From: Paenibacillus sp. MAHUQ-63
GTDB taxonomy: Bacteria > Bacillota > Bacilli > Paenibacillales > NBRC-103111
DNA length: 64,000 nt
Direction of reading: 5' to 3'
NCBI RefSeq assembly: GCF_028765165.1
Contig: NZ_JARADB010000003.1
Location: 1,498,042-1,562,041, forward strand
Below are positions 43,584 through 53,530 of this stretch, piece after piece. The notes beneath the pieces were generated by a model. The model was not told the DNA's origin, did no database searches, and saw only the letters and a program-made list of their open reading frames with translations. Both the position numbers and the translations under genes were made by a program. Position 1 is the first letter of the stretch; each line of letters starts with the position of its first letter.

Positions 43584-44234
43584 AAGATCATTATGTTCGC
43601 TGGCTGCAGCAGGAGCTGTCTCCAGTGCAGTCGCGGGTCCATCCTCTCCGTAAGCAATGGCGCCCTCGAGAATACCCCACAGTTCGTCCCTGCCTAGCGT
43701 GAGCTCTGAAGAGAACAGCAGCGGCTGAACCCCTTTATCCATGCCGAGCGTTTCCCGCACGATCTTAAGGTGTTTGGGCCACTGGCTTTTGGGAATCTTG
43801 TCCGCTTTGGTCGCCACGACGAGTACCGGGACATCATGATGTCTCAGCCACTCATACATCGCTTGGTCATCCTTGGATGGCGGATGTCTGAGATCGACCA
43901 ACTGCATGACAAGCCGCAGCGTTTCACGGTTCAGCAAATAGCTTTCAATGAATTTGCCCCACTGCTCCCGTTTCGTTTTGGATACTTTGGCATAGCCGTA
44001 TCCGGGAAGATCGACGAAATATAAGTCCTGATTGATCCGGTAATAGTTCAATGTTTGGGTTTTCCCCGGCTGCGAGCTGGTTCTGGCCAAATTTTTGCGG
44101 GAGATCATACAATTGATAAGAGACGATTTCCCGACATTAGAACGCCCTGCCAGAGCAATCTCCGGCAAGGCATCCTGTGGATATTGGCTAGGTCCAACCG
44201 CACTGATGACGAATTCAGCTTGATTGACTTTCAC
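43569..44234 (-). CDS. engB: Ribosome biogenesis GTPase YsxC/EngB
   Basis: This essential GTPase acts in 50S assembly. The 221-residue product has ALAGRSNVGKSSLINC (G1), FVDLPGYGYAKVS (G3) and VATKADKIPKSQ (G4). The C-terminal extension of about 25 residues (Ala/Glu-rich) is not conserved. It follows lonA by 23 bp, the Bacillus order lonB-lonA-engB. Start is GTG with a weak ribosome binding site. Confidence 0.96.
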   Translation of the reverse strand: MKVNQAEFVISAVGPSQYPQDALPEIALAGRSNVGKSSLINCMISRKNLARTSSQPGKTQTLNYYRINQDLYFVDLPGYGYAKVSKTKREQWGKFIESYLLNRETLRLVMQLVDLRHPPSKDDQAMYEWLRHHDVPVLVVATKADKIPKSQWPKHLKIVRETLGMDKGVQPLLFSSELTLGRDELWGILEGAIAYGEDGPATALETAPAAASEHNDLKEPS

Positions 44235-44257
44235 TTTGATTCAACTACTTTCTATGG

Positions 44258-46603
44258 TTATCCGACATGAGCGGGCGGCCTGTTCTTCACAAGCGCATGT
44301 TCGAGCACTTGATCCATATGGCTCACCGGGATGAAGGTCATCTCTTCGCGGACGCTTTCTGGTACTTCGACGATATCCTTCTCATTATCCTGCGGCAGCA
44401 AGACGGTACGAATGCCGGCCCGATGAGCTGCCAGGGCTTTCTCTTTCAAGCCACCGATCGGCAGTACGCGGCCGCGCAGCGTAATTTCGCCCGTCATCGC
44501 AACACTTCTGGAGACCGGGATATTCGTTAGCGCCGAGATCAAAGCCGTCGCCATCGTGATCCCTGCGGACGGACCGTCCTTTGGAATCGCGCCTTCCGGG
44601 ATATGAATATGGATATCATTCTTCTCGTGGAAATCAGGTGCAATGCCGAGCACATCAGCCCGCGTACGCGTATAGCTGAACGCCGCCTGGGCGGACTCCT
44701 TCATAACGTCACCGAGTTTCCCCGTTAAAGTGAGCTTGCCTGTTCCCGGCATTACGGTAACTTCAATGACCAGCGTGTCGCCGCCGACTTCCGTCCAGGC
44801 AAGCCCGGTCACGGCTCCGATCTGGTCCTTCTCTTCCGCTACGTTATACCGGAACTTGACTGGTCCCAGATAATCCTTCAAGTTCTCTTCTGTCACATGA
44901 ACCGGTGTCGAGGGATCGGATACGATCTTCTTGGCCGCTTTGCGGTTCATGCCCGCAACTTGCTGTTCCAGGTTCCGTACGCCGGCTTCGCGTGTGTACT
45001 CGCGTACAATCTTCATCAAAGCGGCATCGTCGACAACCAGTTGGTCTTCCTGCAGACCGTGATCACGCTTCTGCTTAGGCAGCAAGTATTTCTTTGCAAT
45101 TTGCAGCTTCTCAATCTCCGTGTAGCCCGGGATGTAGAGAACTTCCATACGGTCCAGCAAGGGACGCGGAATGTTGTGAACGGCGTTCGCCGTTGTCACG
45201 AACATGACATTCGACAAGTCAAACGGTACTTCAATGAAATGATCGCTAAAAGTGCTGTTTTGCTCGGGATCAAGTACTTCAAGCAAGGCCGACGCAGGAT
45301 CGCCGCGGAAATCCATCGCCATCTTATCGATTTCATCCAACAAGAAGACGGGGTTGTTCGCACCTGCATTCTTCATCCCTTGAATAATCCGGCCGGGCAT
45401 CGCGCCGACATACGTTCGACGGTGGCCGCGAATCTCGGCTTCGTCTCTGACACCGCCCAATGAGATGCGGATGAACTGTCTGCCCATCGATCTGGCAATG
45501 GAACGGGCAATGGACGTCTTCCCGACTCCGGGAGGGCCGACGAGACACAGGATAGGCCCTTTGAGCTGCTGGACCAGCTTCTGAACGGCCAAGTACTCCA
45601 GCACCCGCTCCTTCGGCTTCTCCAGACCGAAATGATCTTCATTGAGAATCTCTTCCGCTCGCTGCAGATCAAGATCATCCTCCGTCGACTTGGACCAAGG
45701 CAAGCCCAGCAGCCAATCGATATAGTTGCGGATGACGCCGCCCTCAGCGGAAGTCGCCGGCATCTTCTCCAGGCGGTCGATTTCCTTCTCGACCTTCTCC
45801 CGTACTTTGTCCGGCAGCTCGGCTTCCGAGAGCTGGTTGCGCAGCTCATCGGCTTCGCCTGCCCGCCCCTCTTTGTCGCCGAGCTCCTTCTGGATCGCTT
45901 TCATTTGCTCGCGAAGGTAGTATTCCTTCTGCGTTTTCTCCATCTGCTTCTTCACGCGCTGGCTGATTTTGCGTTCCAGCTCAAGCACTTCGCGCTCATT
46001 GTTCAGAATATTCAGCATCTTCTCAAGGCGCTCGCGAACATCAACCGTCTCCAAGATATCCTGCTTATCTTTGATTTTGAGCGACAAATGGCTGCAGATG
46101 ACATCCGCCAATCGGCCCGGCTCATCGATATCCGAAACGGCCGCCAGCGTCTCCGGGGTGACCTTCTTGGATAAATTGATGTAATGCTCGAATTGATTCA
46201 ATACCGTACGCATGAGCGCATCAATCTCAGGATCGGTAGTCTCTTGCTCCGGCAGCTCCTTGGCGGTAACTTCGTAGTATTCATCATTCACGAGGTACTC
46301 TACAATCTCAGCACGCAACACGCCTTCGACCAATACGCGGATCGTTCCATTCGGAAGCTTCAGCATTTGCCGCACTTTGGCAATCGTCCCGATGCGGTAA
46401 ATATCCTCTTTGGAAGGTTCTTCAATGTTGATCTCAGATTGAGAGCAGAGGAGAATCATGCTGTCATCCACCATTGCCCGCTCAAGTGCTTTAACCGACT
46501 TTTCTCGCCCTACATCCAGATGTAGAACCATACTCGGATAAACCAGCAGTCCCCTCAGAGGCAATAGCGGCAATCTGCGCATCTTGATTTTTCCGGGTCC
46601 CAT
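44258..46603 (-). CDS. lon: ATP-dependent protease La (LonA)
   Basis: LonA degrades misfolded and some regulatory proteins in the cytosol. The 781-residue product has the N-terminal substrate domain (LPLLPLRGLLVYPSMVL), a coiled-coil, the AAA+ module with GPPGVGKTSIARSIA, and the C-terminal protease with catalytic Ser in PKDGPSAGITMATAL and Lys in GLKEKALAAHRAG. GGAGGT 7 bp before the ATG at 46603 sets the start; the ORF is open to 46645. Confidence 0.97.
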   Translation of the reverse strand: MGPGKIKMRRLPLLPLRGLLVYPSMVLHLDVGREKSVKALERAMVDDSMILLCSQSEINIEEPSKEDIYRIGTIAKVRQMLKLPNGTIRVLVEGVLRAEIVEYLVNDEYYEVTAKELPEQETTDPEIDALMRTVLNQFEHYINLSKKVTPETLAAVSDIDEPGRLADVICSHLSLKIKDKQDILETVDVRERLEKMLNILNNEREVLELERKISQRVKKQMEKTQKEYYLREQMKAIQKELGDKEGRAGEADELRNQLSEAELPDKVREKVEKEIDRLEKMPATSAEGGVIRNYIDWLLGLPWSKSTEDDLDLQRAEEILNEDHFGLEKPKERVLEYLAVQKLVQQLKGPILCLVGPPGVGKTSIARSIARSMGRQFIRISLGGVRDEAEIRGHRRTYVGAMPGRIIQGMKNAGANNPVFLLDEIDKMAMDFRGDPASALLEVLDPEQNSTFSDHFIEVPFDLSNVMFVTTANAVHNIPRPLLDRMEVLYIPGYTEIEKLQIAKKYLLPKQKRDHGLQEDQLVVDDAALMKIVREYTREAGVRNLEQQVAGMNRKAAKKIVSDPSTPVHVTEENLKDYLGPVKFRYNVAEEKDQIGAVTGLAWTEVGGDTLVIEVTVMPGTGKLTLTGKLGDVMKESAQAAFSYTRTRADVLGIAPDFHEKNDIHIHIPEGAIPKDGPSAGITMATALISALTNIPVSRSVAMTGEITLRGRVLPIGGLKEKALAAHRAGIRTVLLPQDNEKDIVEVPESVREEMTFIPVSHMDQVLEHALVKNRPPAHVG

Positions 46604-46645
46604 CCTCTGCACCTCCATATATAGGGAGCTTTGAGCCCAGCCCAA

Positions 46646-46769
46646 AGTCTCTCATGATTGTAATCATTTTAATTCGTTGCTTTTACATTTTATCAAAACT
46701 GCAAACAAAACACCAATTGGCACCCTGACAAAACGTGTGAGGTTCAAAATGTATCGCAGGATAAGCTCA
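46646..46769 (-). promoter_or_regulatory. lonA upstream region with candidate promoter
   Basis: Minus strand TTGGTG, a 16-bp spacer and GATAAA lie in this gap, about 90 bp before lonA. I see neither a CIRCE nor a CtsR-type repeat, so heat-shock control of this promoter is not supported by sequence. Confidence 0.4.
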
Positions 46770-48485
46770 CTACGAATCGATCGTATGCTGTGGATTCGCA
46801 TGCAAAATCGGCAGCGATGAGGAGGCAATGTTGCGATCTGCGGCATAAGGCATCGGAATCACATTATCATGCAGCTCGATACCCAGCGCTGTCATCAACA
46901 CTTCTTCAATGGAGTCAGCGGCAATGACTTCAACGCCCGGCAGATCCGTAAACATCTCCTGCCAATTTTCTTTCGGGATAATCACCTTCGTCGCTCCAGC
47001 CTGGAACGCCGCTTCCACCTTCGCCACCACGCCGCCTACCGGCTTCACCTTCCCGTGGATGCTCATTTCTCCCGTCATGGCCAGCTTATTGTCTACCGGG
47101 ATTCTATGTATCGCAGAGGCAATCGCTGTCGCCATGGAAATGCCTGCAGAAGGTCCGTCGATCGGCACGCCGCCTGGGAAATTGATATGCAGGTCATAAT
47201 CGGAGGTGTTGAAGCCAAGCTTGCGCAGAACGGTCAGCACGTTCTCCACCGAGCCGCGCGCCATGCTTTTGCGGCGAATGGTGCGGGAGCCTCCTCCCAC
47301 TTCCTCTTCATCGACAACACCTGTAATGTTGAACTTCCCTGTTCCTGGAGCGGCAGGAATCGCCGAAACCTCAATCTCCAGCAGGGTTCCCAAGTTAGGG
47401 CCATACACCGCTAACCCGTTCACAAAGCCGACTTGCGGCTGGGCAGGCACTTTGCGCTCCGGTCTCGGAGGGATTTGCGATGAATTTACAACCCATTCTA
47501 TGTCGGAAGCCGTAATTTCATCTCTTTTATCCGATAAAGCAATACCTGCGGCAAGCTGAATCACGTTGACCGCTTCCCTTCCGTTCGTCGCATACTTCAT
47601 GACGACTTGAACGGCCGCTTCGCATTTTTTGAAGCCAATCTTATCGAGCGCCTTGCGGGCAATCTCCCCAACCTCTTCCGGCAGAAGGGGACGGAAAAAA
47701 ATCTCCATACAGCGGGAACGAATCGCCGGAGGGATCTCGCTCGGCGTACGCGTCGTCGCCCCTACCAAACGGAAATCCGCAGGAAGTCCGTTTTGAAAAA
47801 TATCGTGAATATAGCCTGGAATATTCGTATCTTCGGAGCTGTAATAAGCGCTCTCGAGAAATACTTTCCGATCCTCCAGCACCTTTAGTAATTTGTTCAT
47901 TTGTGTTGGGTGCAATTCACCGATTTCATCGATGAACAAAATGCCGCCATGGGCTTTCGTTACAGCGCCTGGCTTCGGCTGCGGGATACCGGCAACGCCC
48001 ATCGCTCCCGCGCCTTGATAAATCGGGTCATGCACCGAACCGATCAGCGGATCGGCAATGCCTCGCTCGTCGAAGCGCGCCGTCGTCGCATCAATTTCTG
48101 TAAATTTGGAGTCCGGGCGGAACGGCGACTCCTGGTTCTTCTTCGCTTCTTCCAGAACGACGCGCGCTGCGGCCGTCTTCCCGACACCCGGAGGCCCGTA
48201 AATGATGACATGCTGCGGATTCGGTCCGCATAGCGCGGCTTTCAGAGCCTTCAGCCCTTCGACTTGGCCAACGATATCCTGCATGGTGGATGGTCTTGTT
48301 TTCTCCGATAACGGCTTGGTTAGCGAGATCGATCTCAGCTTTCTCAGCTTCTCCAATTCTTTCCTCGACTCTCTATCGACAGCAGTACGGTTCGTCTGTT
48401 GGTTACGCAGCAAATTCCAGAAATACAGCCCGATTACAACCGCAAAGAACACTTGAATGACCATCAAAACAATACTTAAACTCAT
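46770..48485 (-). CDS. lonB: Lon-like protease LonB, membrane-anchored
   Basis: LonB is the forespore-associated Lon relative of sporulating bacilli. The 571-residue product has an N-terminal membrane segment (about 4-24), an AAA+ module (YGPPGVGKTAAARVVL; Walker B GGILFIDEIGEL) and a C-terminal Lon protease domain (catalytic Ser in PIDGPSAGISMATA, Lys in VVAKVEAAFQAGA). It lacks the long LonA N-terminal domain. GGAGGTACGACAA precedes the ATG. Confidence 0.95.
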   Translation of the reverse strand: MSLSIVLMVIQVFFAVVIGLYFWNLLRNQQTNRTAVDRESRKELEKLRKLRSISLTKPLSEKTRPSTMQDIVGQVEGLKALKAALCGPNPQHVIIYGPPGVGKTAAARVVLEEAKKNQESPFRPDSKFTEIDATTARFDERGIADPLIGSVHDPIYQGAGAMGVAGIPQPKPGAVTKAHGGILFIDEIGELHPTQMNKLLKVLEDRKVFLESAYYSSEDTNIPGYIHDIFQNGLPADFRLVGATTRTPSEIPPAIRSRCMEIFFRPLLPEEVGEIARKALDKIGFKKCEAAVQVVMKYATNGREAVNVIQLAAGIALSDKRDEITASDIEWVVNSSQIPPRPERKVPAQPQVGFVNGLAVYGPNLGTLLEIEVSAIPAAPGTGKFNITGVVDEEEVGGGSRTIRRKSMARGSVENVLTVLRKLGFNTSDYDLHINFPGGVPIDGPSAGISMATAIASAIHRIPVDNKLAMTGEMSIHGKVKPVGGVVAKVEAAFQAGATKVIIPKENWQEMFTDLPGVEVIAADSIEEVLMTALGIELHDNVIPMPYAADRNIASSSLPILHANPQHTIDS

Positions 48486-48639
48486 TTGTCGTACCTCCTT
48501 CGTAAACCTTAGCGATAACTTCCATTATTCCCGTGTAAAAGAAGGTTAATCCAATCCATGCAAACTTTTGGATGACGTATGATCGCCCTCTCCAAGAAGA
48601 AGGATAAGTACAGATCATCATGCAAAAGGATGTGGCGTT

Positions 48640-49392
48640 TTGAAGCGGCTATTAACAATGTTCGTACTCCTACTTTGCTTTTGCACAGCAGGTTCAGAAG
48701 CCTATGCTCTGGCAGGCAACCCGCTTCTGCCCTATGCCGACGTACTGATCGATGTCGGTCATGGCGGTATTGATACCGGGGCCAGATTCGGCAAATATGA
48801 TGAGAAAGATATGAATCTGGCCATATCCAAAAAAACATATAAGCTTTTGCAGAAAAGAGGATATCGGGTCGTCATAAACCGGACGGAGGATTATGCCCTA
48901 AGTACGGATAATAAGTGGTCCGTTGGCAGCAGGCACCGCAAAGACTTGGCGCAGCGTTCCGGCATCGCCAATACGATCAAACCCAAAATGATGCTCAGCA
49001 TGCACATCAACTGGTCCGGCAAACCCGACCGCAGAGGGCCGCTCGTTTTTCACCAAAATCAATCGGAAAGCATTCTGCTGGCCAATCTTCTTCAAAATTC
49101 GCTCAACCGCGTATATGGAACGGAAGACCTGCCTATTCTCGGCAAAAAGTATTATGTGCTCCGGAATACGAAATGCCCTTCCGTCATCATCGAGTTCGGC
49201 TTTATATCCAATAAATCGGACCGTAAGCTGCTGAACAGCTCGCATCACCAGGCTAAGCTTGCCGAAGCCGTTGCACGCGCCGTGGATCAATTCTTTGCGA
49301 TGACCCAATCGCCAGCTAGAACGTCTTCCCTCCAAGGCTCACCGTCTGGGAAAGGGGCACGAAGCTTGCTTCCTTTTGGATCGAAGGAATAG
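48640..49392 (+). CDS. N-acetylmuramoyl-L-alanine amidase (CwlD-like)
   Basis: A 250-residue exported amidase: signal peptide (about 1-24, MKRLLTMFVLLLCFCTAGSEAYA), then Amidase_3 domain with zinc ligands His in DVGHGGID, Glu in YDEKDMNLA and His in SMHIN, and the catalytic Glu in VIIEFGFISN. It has no SLH or LysM. Size and layout fit CwlD, which trims cortex muramic acid in spores, but the assignment is only by likeness. Start is TTG with AGGA 9 bp upstream. Its 3' end overlaps the convergent deacetylase gene by 77 bp. Confidence 0.85.
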   Translation: MKRLLTMFVLLLCFCTAGSEAYALAGNPLLPYADVLIDVGHGGIDTGARFGKYDEKDMNLAISKKTYKLLQKRGYRVVINRTEDYALSTDNKWSVGSRHRKDLAQRSGIANTIKPKMMLSMHINWSGKPDRRGPLVFHQNQSESILLANLLQNSLNRVYGTEDLPILGKKYYVLRNTKCPSVIIEFGFISNKSDRKLLNSSHHQAKLAEAVARAVDQFFAMTQSPARTSSLQGSPSGKGARSLLPFGSKE

Positions 49393-50146
49393 CTTCTTTA
49401 ATTACACTAGCCGTCTTCTTCCCCGGAGGGCCTACATGGCCGATGGCGATGACCAAATCTCTGTCGTGGACAAGCTTTTTGAACCGCACCATCTGTTTAC
49501 TGATATGGCTGTATGTATACAAATCATCAAAAAACAACTGATTTTCTGAAAATGGTACCCCTTTGCGGGAAGCCAGCTTCCCAATCAGACTTTTGGGCGA
49601 CGTGCGGCTGTCAAGAAGGATCAAGTTTCTCTCTTTGCATATATCGACCAAGATGTTCATGATTCTTTCGTCAGCCGTCACCTTGGAGCCCATATGATTG
49701 TTAATCCCGATCGCATAAGGGACATCCTCGACAGCCGCTACGATTCGCTTGCGAATCTCATCGCTGGACAAGTCCGTTGTGAGGGCACCCGGGCCCAGCC
49801 AGCTCTTCTTGCCGCGCACAGGCTCCATCGGCAGATGCAGGATGACCTCATGCCCTTTATCATGGGCCAGCTGGGCATCCTGTTTCGTGGACGGAAGGAA
49901 TGGCATCACGGCAACCGTGAAGGGGATCGGCAAGTCGAGCATTTCGGCGGTGCCTTCCATGTTGTTGCCGAAATCGTCAATGACGATGGCCACCTTCTTG
50001 CTTTTGGTCTCGACGGCCGGAGAAGAGGGTCCCAGTTCGCTCGGTTGCGAAGCTCCCGTATGCACCGGCAGCAGCAGCAAAAACAGGCTAACGGCTGCAG
50101 CCAGGGAAATGTGGCGTCTTGGTTTCATTCTTTTGAGCATGTTCAT
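49316..50146 (-). CDS. Divergent polysaccharide deacetylase family protein
   Basis: A 276-residue exported protein: signal peptide (about 1-33), then a YibQ-type divergent polysaccharide deacetylase domain (VAIVIDDFGNNMEGTAEML...EVILHLPMEP...GINNHMGSKVT). The Asp-Asp and His residues match the deacetylase metal site. The substrate is unknown. AAGGAG 8 bp before the ATG. The last 25 codons overlap the convergent amidase gene. Confidence 0.9.
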   Translation of the reverse strand: MNMLKRMKPRRHISLAAAVSLFLLLLPVHTGASQPSELGPSSPAVETKSKKVAIVIDDFGNNMEGTAEMLDLPIPFTVAVMPFLPSTKQDAQLAHDKGHEVILHLPMEPVRGKKSWLGPGALTTDLSSDEIRKRIVAAVEDVPYAIGINNHMGSKVTADERIMNILVDICKERNLILLDSRTSPKSLIGKLASRKGVPFSENQLFFDDLYTYSHISKQMVRFKKLVHDRDLVIAIGHVGPPGKKTASVIKEAIPSIQKEASFVPLSQTVSLGGKTF

Positions 50147-50249
50147 GAGGTATTCTCCTTAATGATCGTGAGTTCGTGGTGCGAGCAAATTTCCAGTTTA
50201 TCTCATTATGCTACGTATGCCGCTGAAATATGCGCCAGAAGAATAACAA

Positions 50250-50293
50250 AAAAGCCGTTACCTTCACCTCCAAGAGGCAAGTATAACGGCTGA
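50250..50293 (-). terminator. Terminator of ispG
   Basis: Minus-strand arms AGCCGTTATACTTGCCTC and the GAGGTGAAGGTAACGGCT side pair around TTG, followed by TTTTTTG, 16 bp after the ispG stop. Confidence 0.85.
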
Positions 50294-50308
50294 TAGGTTC
50301 ATGAATGA

Positions 50309-51406
50309 TTAGTGCTTACGACCGGGAATAACGCCTGTTTCTTCATAGGCTTTGACGATAACGTCGATCTCTCGCTTCAGCTCGCTCAGCAGCTCGGCTT
50401 CCGGCACTTTACGGATCATCTCTCCGTAGCGGAACAGCATTCCCTCGCCGCGCGCTCCCGCGATTCCGATATCGGCCTCACGTGCTTCGCCAGGGCCGTT
50501 GACGGCGCAGCCTAGAACGGATACTTTAATCGGCACCTTGATCTTCGCGATGTAATCCTCCACCTCATTGGCGATCGAGAACAGATCGATGTCGAGGCGT
50601 CCGCAGGTTGGACAAGACACCAGGGTAGCTGCGTTCGTAATCAAACCGAACGTTTTGAGCAGCTCGCGCGCAACCTTGATCTCTTCCACCGGGTCTGCGC
50701 TCAAAGAGATACGCAGCGTGTTGCCGATGCCCATATGGAGCAGCGTACCGATTCCCGCAGCGCTCTTCACCGCGCCGGTGAACAGGGTCCCCGCTTCCGT
50801 AATCCCAAGATGCAGCGGATAGTTGAAAGCCTTGGCCGCCTGCGAATAAGCCGCGATGGCCATCGGTACATCCGAGGCTTTGAGCGAAACGATAATATCG
50901 TGGAAATCGAGCTCTTCCAGAATATTGATATGGAACAATGCGCTTTCTACCATCGCTTCAGGCGTCGGGTATCCATACTTCTCGAGAAGATGATTCTCCA
51001 GCGAGCCTGCGTTCACTCCGATCCGAATCGGAATGCCGCGTTCCTTACAAGCCCTCACGACCTCCTCCACTTTCTCCCGGCGGCCGATATTGCCCGGATT
51101 GATACGAACCTTATCAATACCGTTCTCAATCGCAGCAAGCGCCAACCGGTAGTCGAAGTGAATATCGGAAACTAGCGGAATATGAATCTGTTTCTTAATC
51201 TCTTTAATTGCCTCGGCCGCTTCCTTATTGTTCACCGTGACGCGAACCAATTGACAGCCCGCTTCTTCCAAGCGATGAATTTCGGCTACTGTCGCCTTCA
51301 CATCCGCCGTCTTGGTCGTACACATGCTTTGCATGATCACTTCGTTGCTGCCGCCGATCGTCAAGTTGCCTACGCGAACGGGACGTGTGTCTTTTCTATG
51401 GAACAT
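50309..51406 (-). CDS. ispG: 4-hydroxy-3-methylbut-2-enyl-diphosphate synthase
   Basis: IspG (GcpE) makes HMBPP in the MEP isoprenoid pathway, using a [4Fe-4S] cluster and flavodoxin. The 365-residue product has the N-terminal TIM-barrel (QSMCTTKTADVKAT, HFDYRLALAAI) and the C-terminal cluster domain (SCPTCGR and LGCAVNGPGEA, three Cys). I use the ATG at 51406 with GGAG 10 bp upstream; several upstream ATGs up to 51448 are open. Confidence 0.96.
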   Translation of the reverse strand: MFHRKDTRPVRVGNLTIGGSNEVIMQSMCTTKTADVKATVAEIHRLEEAGCQLVRVTVNNKEAAEAIKEIKKQIHIPLVSDIHFDYRLALAAIENGIDKVRINPGNIGRREKVEEVVRACKERGIPIRIGVNAGSLENHLLEKYGYPTPEAMVESALFHINILEELDFHDIIVSLKASDVPMAIAAYSQAAKAFNYPLHLGITEAGTLFTGAVKSAAGIGTLLHMGIGNTLRISLSADPVEEIKVARELLKTFGLITNAATLVSCPTCGRLDIDLFSIANEVEDYIAKIKVPIKVSVLGCAVNGPGEAREADIGIAGARGEGMLFRYGEMIRKVPEAELLSELKREIDVIVKAYEETGVIPGRKH

Positions 51407-51503
51407 TATGGTTTCTCTCCCCATGACACCAAACATCCTCCGCTCCAATTCCCTGTGAAGGGAACCGGATTGGAGGCTGTGTGTTCGTTTATGAAATTAT
51501 GGG

Positions 51504-52769
51504 TTACGCACTTTCTTCTTTCTTCTTGCCTGCTGTCGAACCGTCCTTGGTCGTCAATACAGGAGCAAGCTTGTTTTGGACCGTTTCCTTGGATACGACA
51601 CAAGTGGATACATCCGTTCTCGAAGGGACTTCGAACATCACATCAAGCATAATGCTCTCAATGATCGCTCTAAGACCGCGCGCACCAGTGTTCCGTTTGA
51701 TCGCTTCCTTGGCAATGGCGTCAAGCGCCTCTGCGTCGAATTCGAGCGAAACGTTATCCATCTCCAGCATCTTCTGGTATTGCTTCACAAGCGCGTTCTT
51801 CGGCTCGGAAAGAATCCGAACGAGAGCAGCCTCATCCAGCGGCTCCAGAGTGGAGATAACCGGCAGACGTCCTACGAACTCCGGAATCAAGCCGAATTTG
51901 AGCAGATCCTCCGGAAGCACCATAGACAAGTACTCGCCCGGTTTCAAATCGACTTTGGCACCGTCCGTGCTGAAGCCGATCACTTTTTTACCGATTCTGC
52001 GTTTGATGATTTGCTCCAGGCCGTCGAAGGCACCGCCGCAAATAAACAGAATATTGGTCGTATCGATTTGAATAAACTCTTGATGCGGATGCTTGCGGCC
52101 GCCTTGCGGTGGAACGGAAGCTACCGTACCTTCAAGAATTTTCAGCAATGCTTGTTGAACGCCTTCACCGGAAACGTCTCTCGTAATGGACGGATTCTCG
52201 GATTTGCGCGCTACTTTATCGATTTCATCGATGTAGATGATGCCGCGCTCGGCTTTCTCCACATCATAATCGGCAGCTTGAATCAATTTGAGCAAAATGT
52301 TCTCAACGTCTTCACCCACGTAGCCTGCTTCGGTCAAAGAAGTTGCATCCGCGATAGCGAACGGCACGTTCAGGATTTTGGCAAGCGTTTGGGCAAGAAG
52401 CGTTTTACCGCTTCCTGTCGGTCCGAGAAGCACGATGTTACTTTTTTGAAGCTCTACATCTTCCAGCTTGTTCTGCGAATTGATACGCTTGTAGTGGTTA
52501 TAAACCGCTACGGCAAGCGACTTCTTCGCTTGATCCTGGCCGATGACATACTGGTCCAGAATGTTGCGGATTTCCTTCGGTTTCGGAACATCCTTCAGAT
52601 CCAGTTCTTCCTCGTGACCAAGTTCTTCTTCCACAATCTCGGTGCAAAGCTCTATACATTCATCACAAATGTAAACTCCCGGACCCGCAACAAGCTTGCG
52701 CACTTGGTCCTGAGATTTTCCACAAAAGGAACATTTGAGTTGGCCTTTTTCATCGTTAAATTTAAACAT
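51504..52769 (-). CDS. clpX: ATP-dependent Clp protease ATP-binding subunit ClpX
   Basis: ClpX unfolds substrates and feeds them to ClpP. The 421-residue product has a C4 zinc-binding domain (CSFCGK...CDECIELC), the AAA+ module (LLGPTGSGKTLLAQTLA; IIYIDEIDKVARK), the ClpP-docking loop with IGF and the C-terminal small domain (NTGARGLRAIIE). AAAGGAG precedes the ATG. clpP is 12 bp upstream, so the pair forms an operon. Confidence 0.98.
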   Translation of the reverse strand: MFKFNDEKGQLKCSFCGKSQDQVRKLVAGPGVYICDECIELCTEIVEEELGHEEELDLKDVPKPKEIRNILDQYVIGQDQAKKSLAVAVYNHYKRINSQNKLEDVELQKSNIVLLGPTGSGKTLLAQTLAKILNVPFAIADATSLTEAGYVGEDVENILLKLIQAADYDVEKAERGIIYIDEIDKVARKSENPSITRDVSGEGVQQALLKILEGTVASVPPQGGRKHPHQEFIQIDTTNILFICGGAFDGLEQIIKRRIGKKVIGFSTDGAKVDLKPGEYLSMVLPEDLLKFGLIPEFVGRLPVISTLEPLDEAALVRILSEPKNALVKQYQKMLEMDNVSLEFDAEALDAIAKEAIKRNTGARGLRAIIESIMLDVMFEVPSRTDVSTCVVSKETVQNKLAPVLTTKDGSTAGKKKEESA

Positions 52770-52781
52770 GGGATCACTCCT

Positions 52782-53372
52782 TTATTTCAAGTCGTTTCGA
52801 GTGATAACCTCGTCGATTAACCCATATGCCTTCGCTTCTTCAGCGCTCATAAAGTTATCCCGGTCGGTGTCTCTTTCGATCTTTTCAAGCGGCTGTCCCG
52901 TACGATCCACATAAATCTGGTTGAGTTTTTGCTTTGTTTTGATAATCCAATCCGCGTGAATCTTTATATCGGTCGCTTGACCTCTTACGCCGCCGAGCGG
53001 CTGGTGAATCATCACTTCTGCATTCGGCAGCGCGTATCGCTTGCCTTTGGCGCCTGCCGTGAGCAGCAGGGAACCCATACTTGCGGCCATCCCTACGCAA
53101 ATCGTAGATACGTCAGGCTTGATAAATTGCATGGTATCGAAGATACCCATTCCAGCTGTTACAGATCCACCTGGCGAATTGATATATAAGTGGATATCCT
53201 TATCCGGATCTTGAGCAGATAAAAAGAGCAGCTGGGCAATGACCAAATTAGCCACATCATCATCAATGGCGCTTCCAATGAAAATAATGCGGTCCTTAAG
53301 TAGACGTGAGTAGATGTCGTAAGAACGTTCCCCACGTGCTTCTTGTTCGACAACCATAGGAATAAGACTCAT
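52782..53372 (-). CDS. clpP: ATP-dependent Clp protease proteolytic subunit ClpP
   Basis: ClpP forms the tetradecameric protease chamber. The 196-residue product begins MSLIPMVVEQEARGERSYDIYSRLLK; catalytic Ser in CVGMAASMGSLLL, His in MIHQPLGG and Asp in ERDTDRDNFM. AAAGGAG lies ahead of the ATG at 53372. No CtsR-type heptad is visible in the upstream gap. Confidence 0.98.
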   Translation of the reverse strand: MSLIPMVVEQEARGERSYDIYSRLLKDRIIFIGSAIDDDVANLVIAQLLFLSAQDPDKDIHLYINSPGGSVTAGMGIFDTMQFIKPDVSTICVGMAASMGSLLLTAGAKGKRYALPNAEVMIHQPLGGVRGQATDIKIHADWIIKTKQKLNQIYVDRTGQPLEKIERDTDRDNFMSAEEAKAYGLIDEVITRNDLK

Positions 53373-53530
53373 TGTACCAACTCCTTTTGTGGCCAAAGCC
53401 ATGTTCTCAAATTGGGATTCAGTAACAGTTTAACATGTTTGAGCAGCAAAGTCATTTTTTCAGAGGCGTGCTATGTATGGGATGGGCTTGCTTATGTTTG
53501 TGAGACGGTTCGGGAGCTAAAATAGGGTAA

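Noticed and set aside
46604..46769. CIRCE or CtsR control of lonA
   Set aside because: No TTAGCACTC inverted repeat or CtsR heptads are found upstream.
51576..52820. 414-codon open frame opposite clpX
   Set aside because: It is an exact shadow of clpX caused by codon bias. No ribosome binding site or family likeness.
53373..53530. CtsR-type operator before clpP
   Set aside because: I looked for two heptads of the GGTCAAA kind; only scattered TTTGA/TCAAA pieces are present, without the right spacing.
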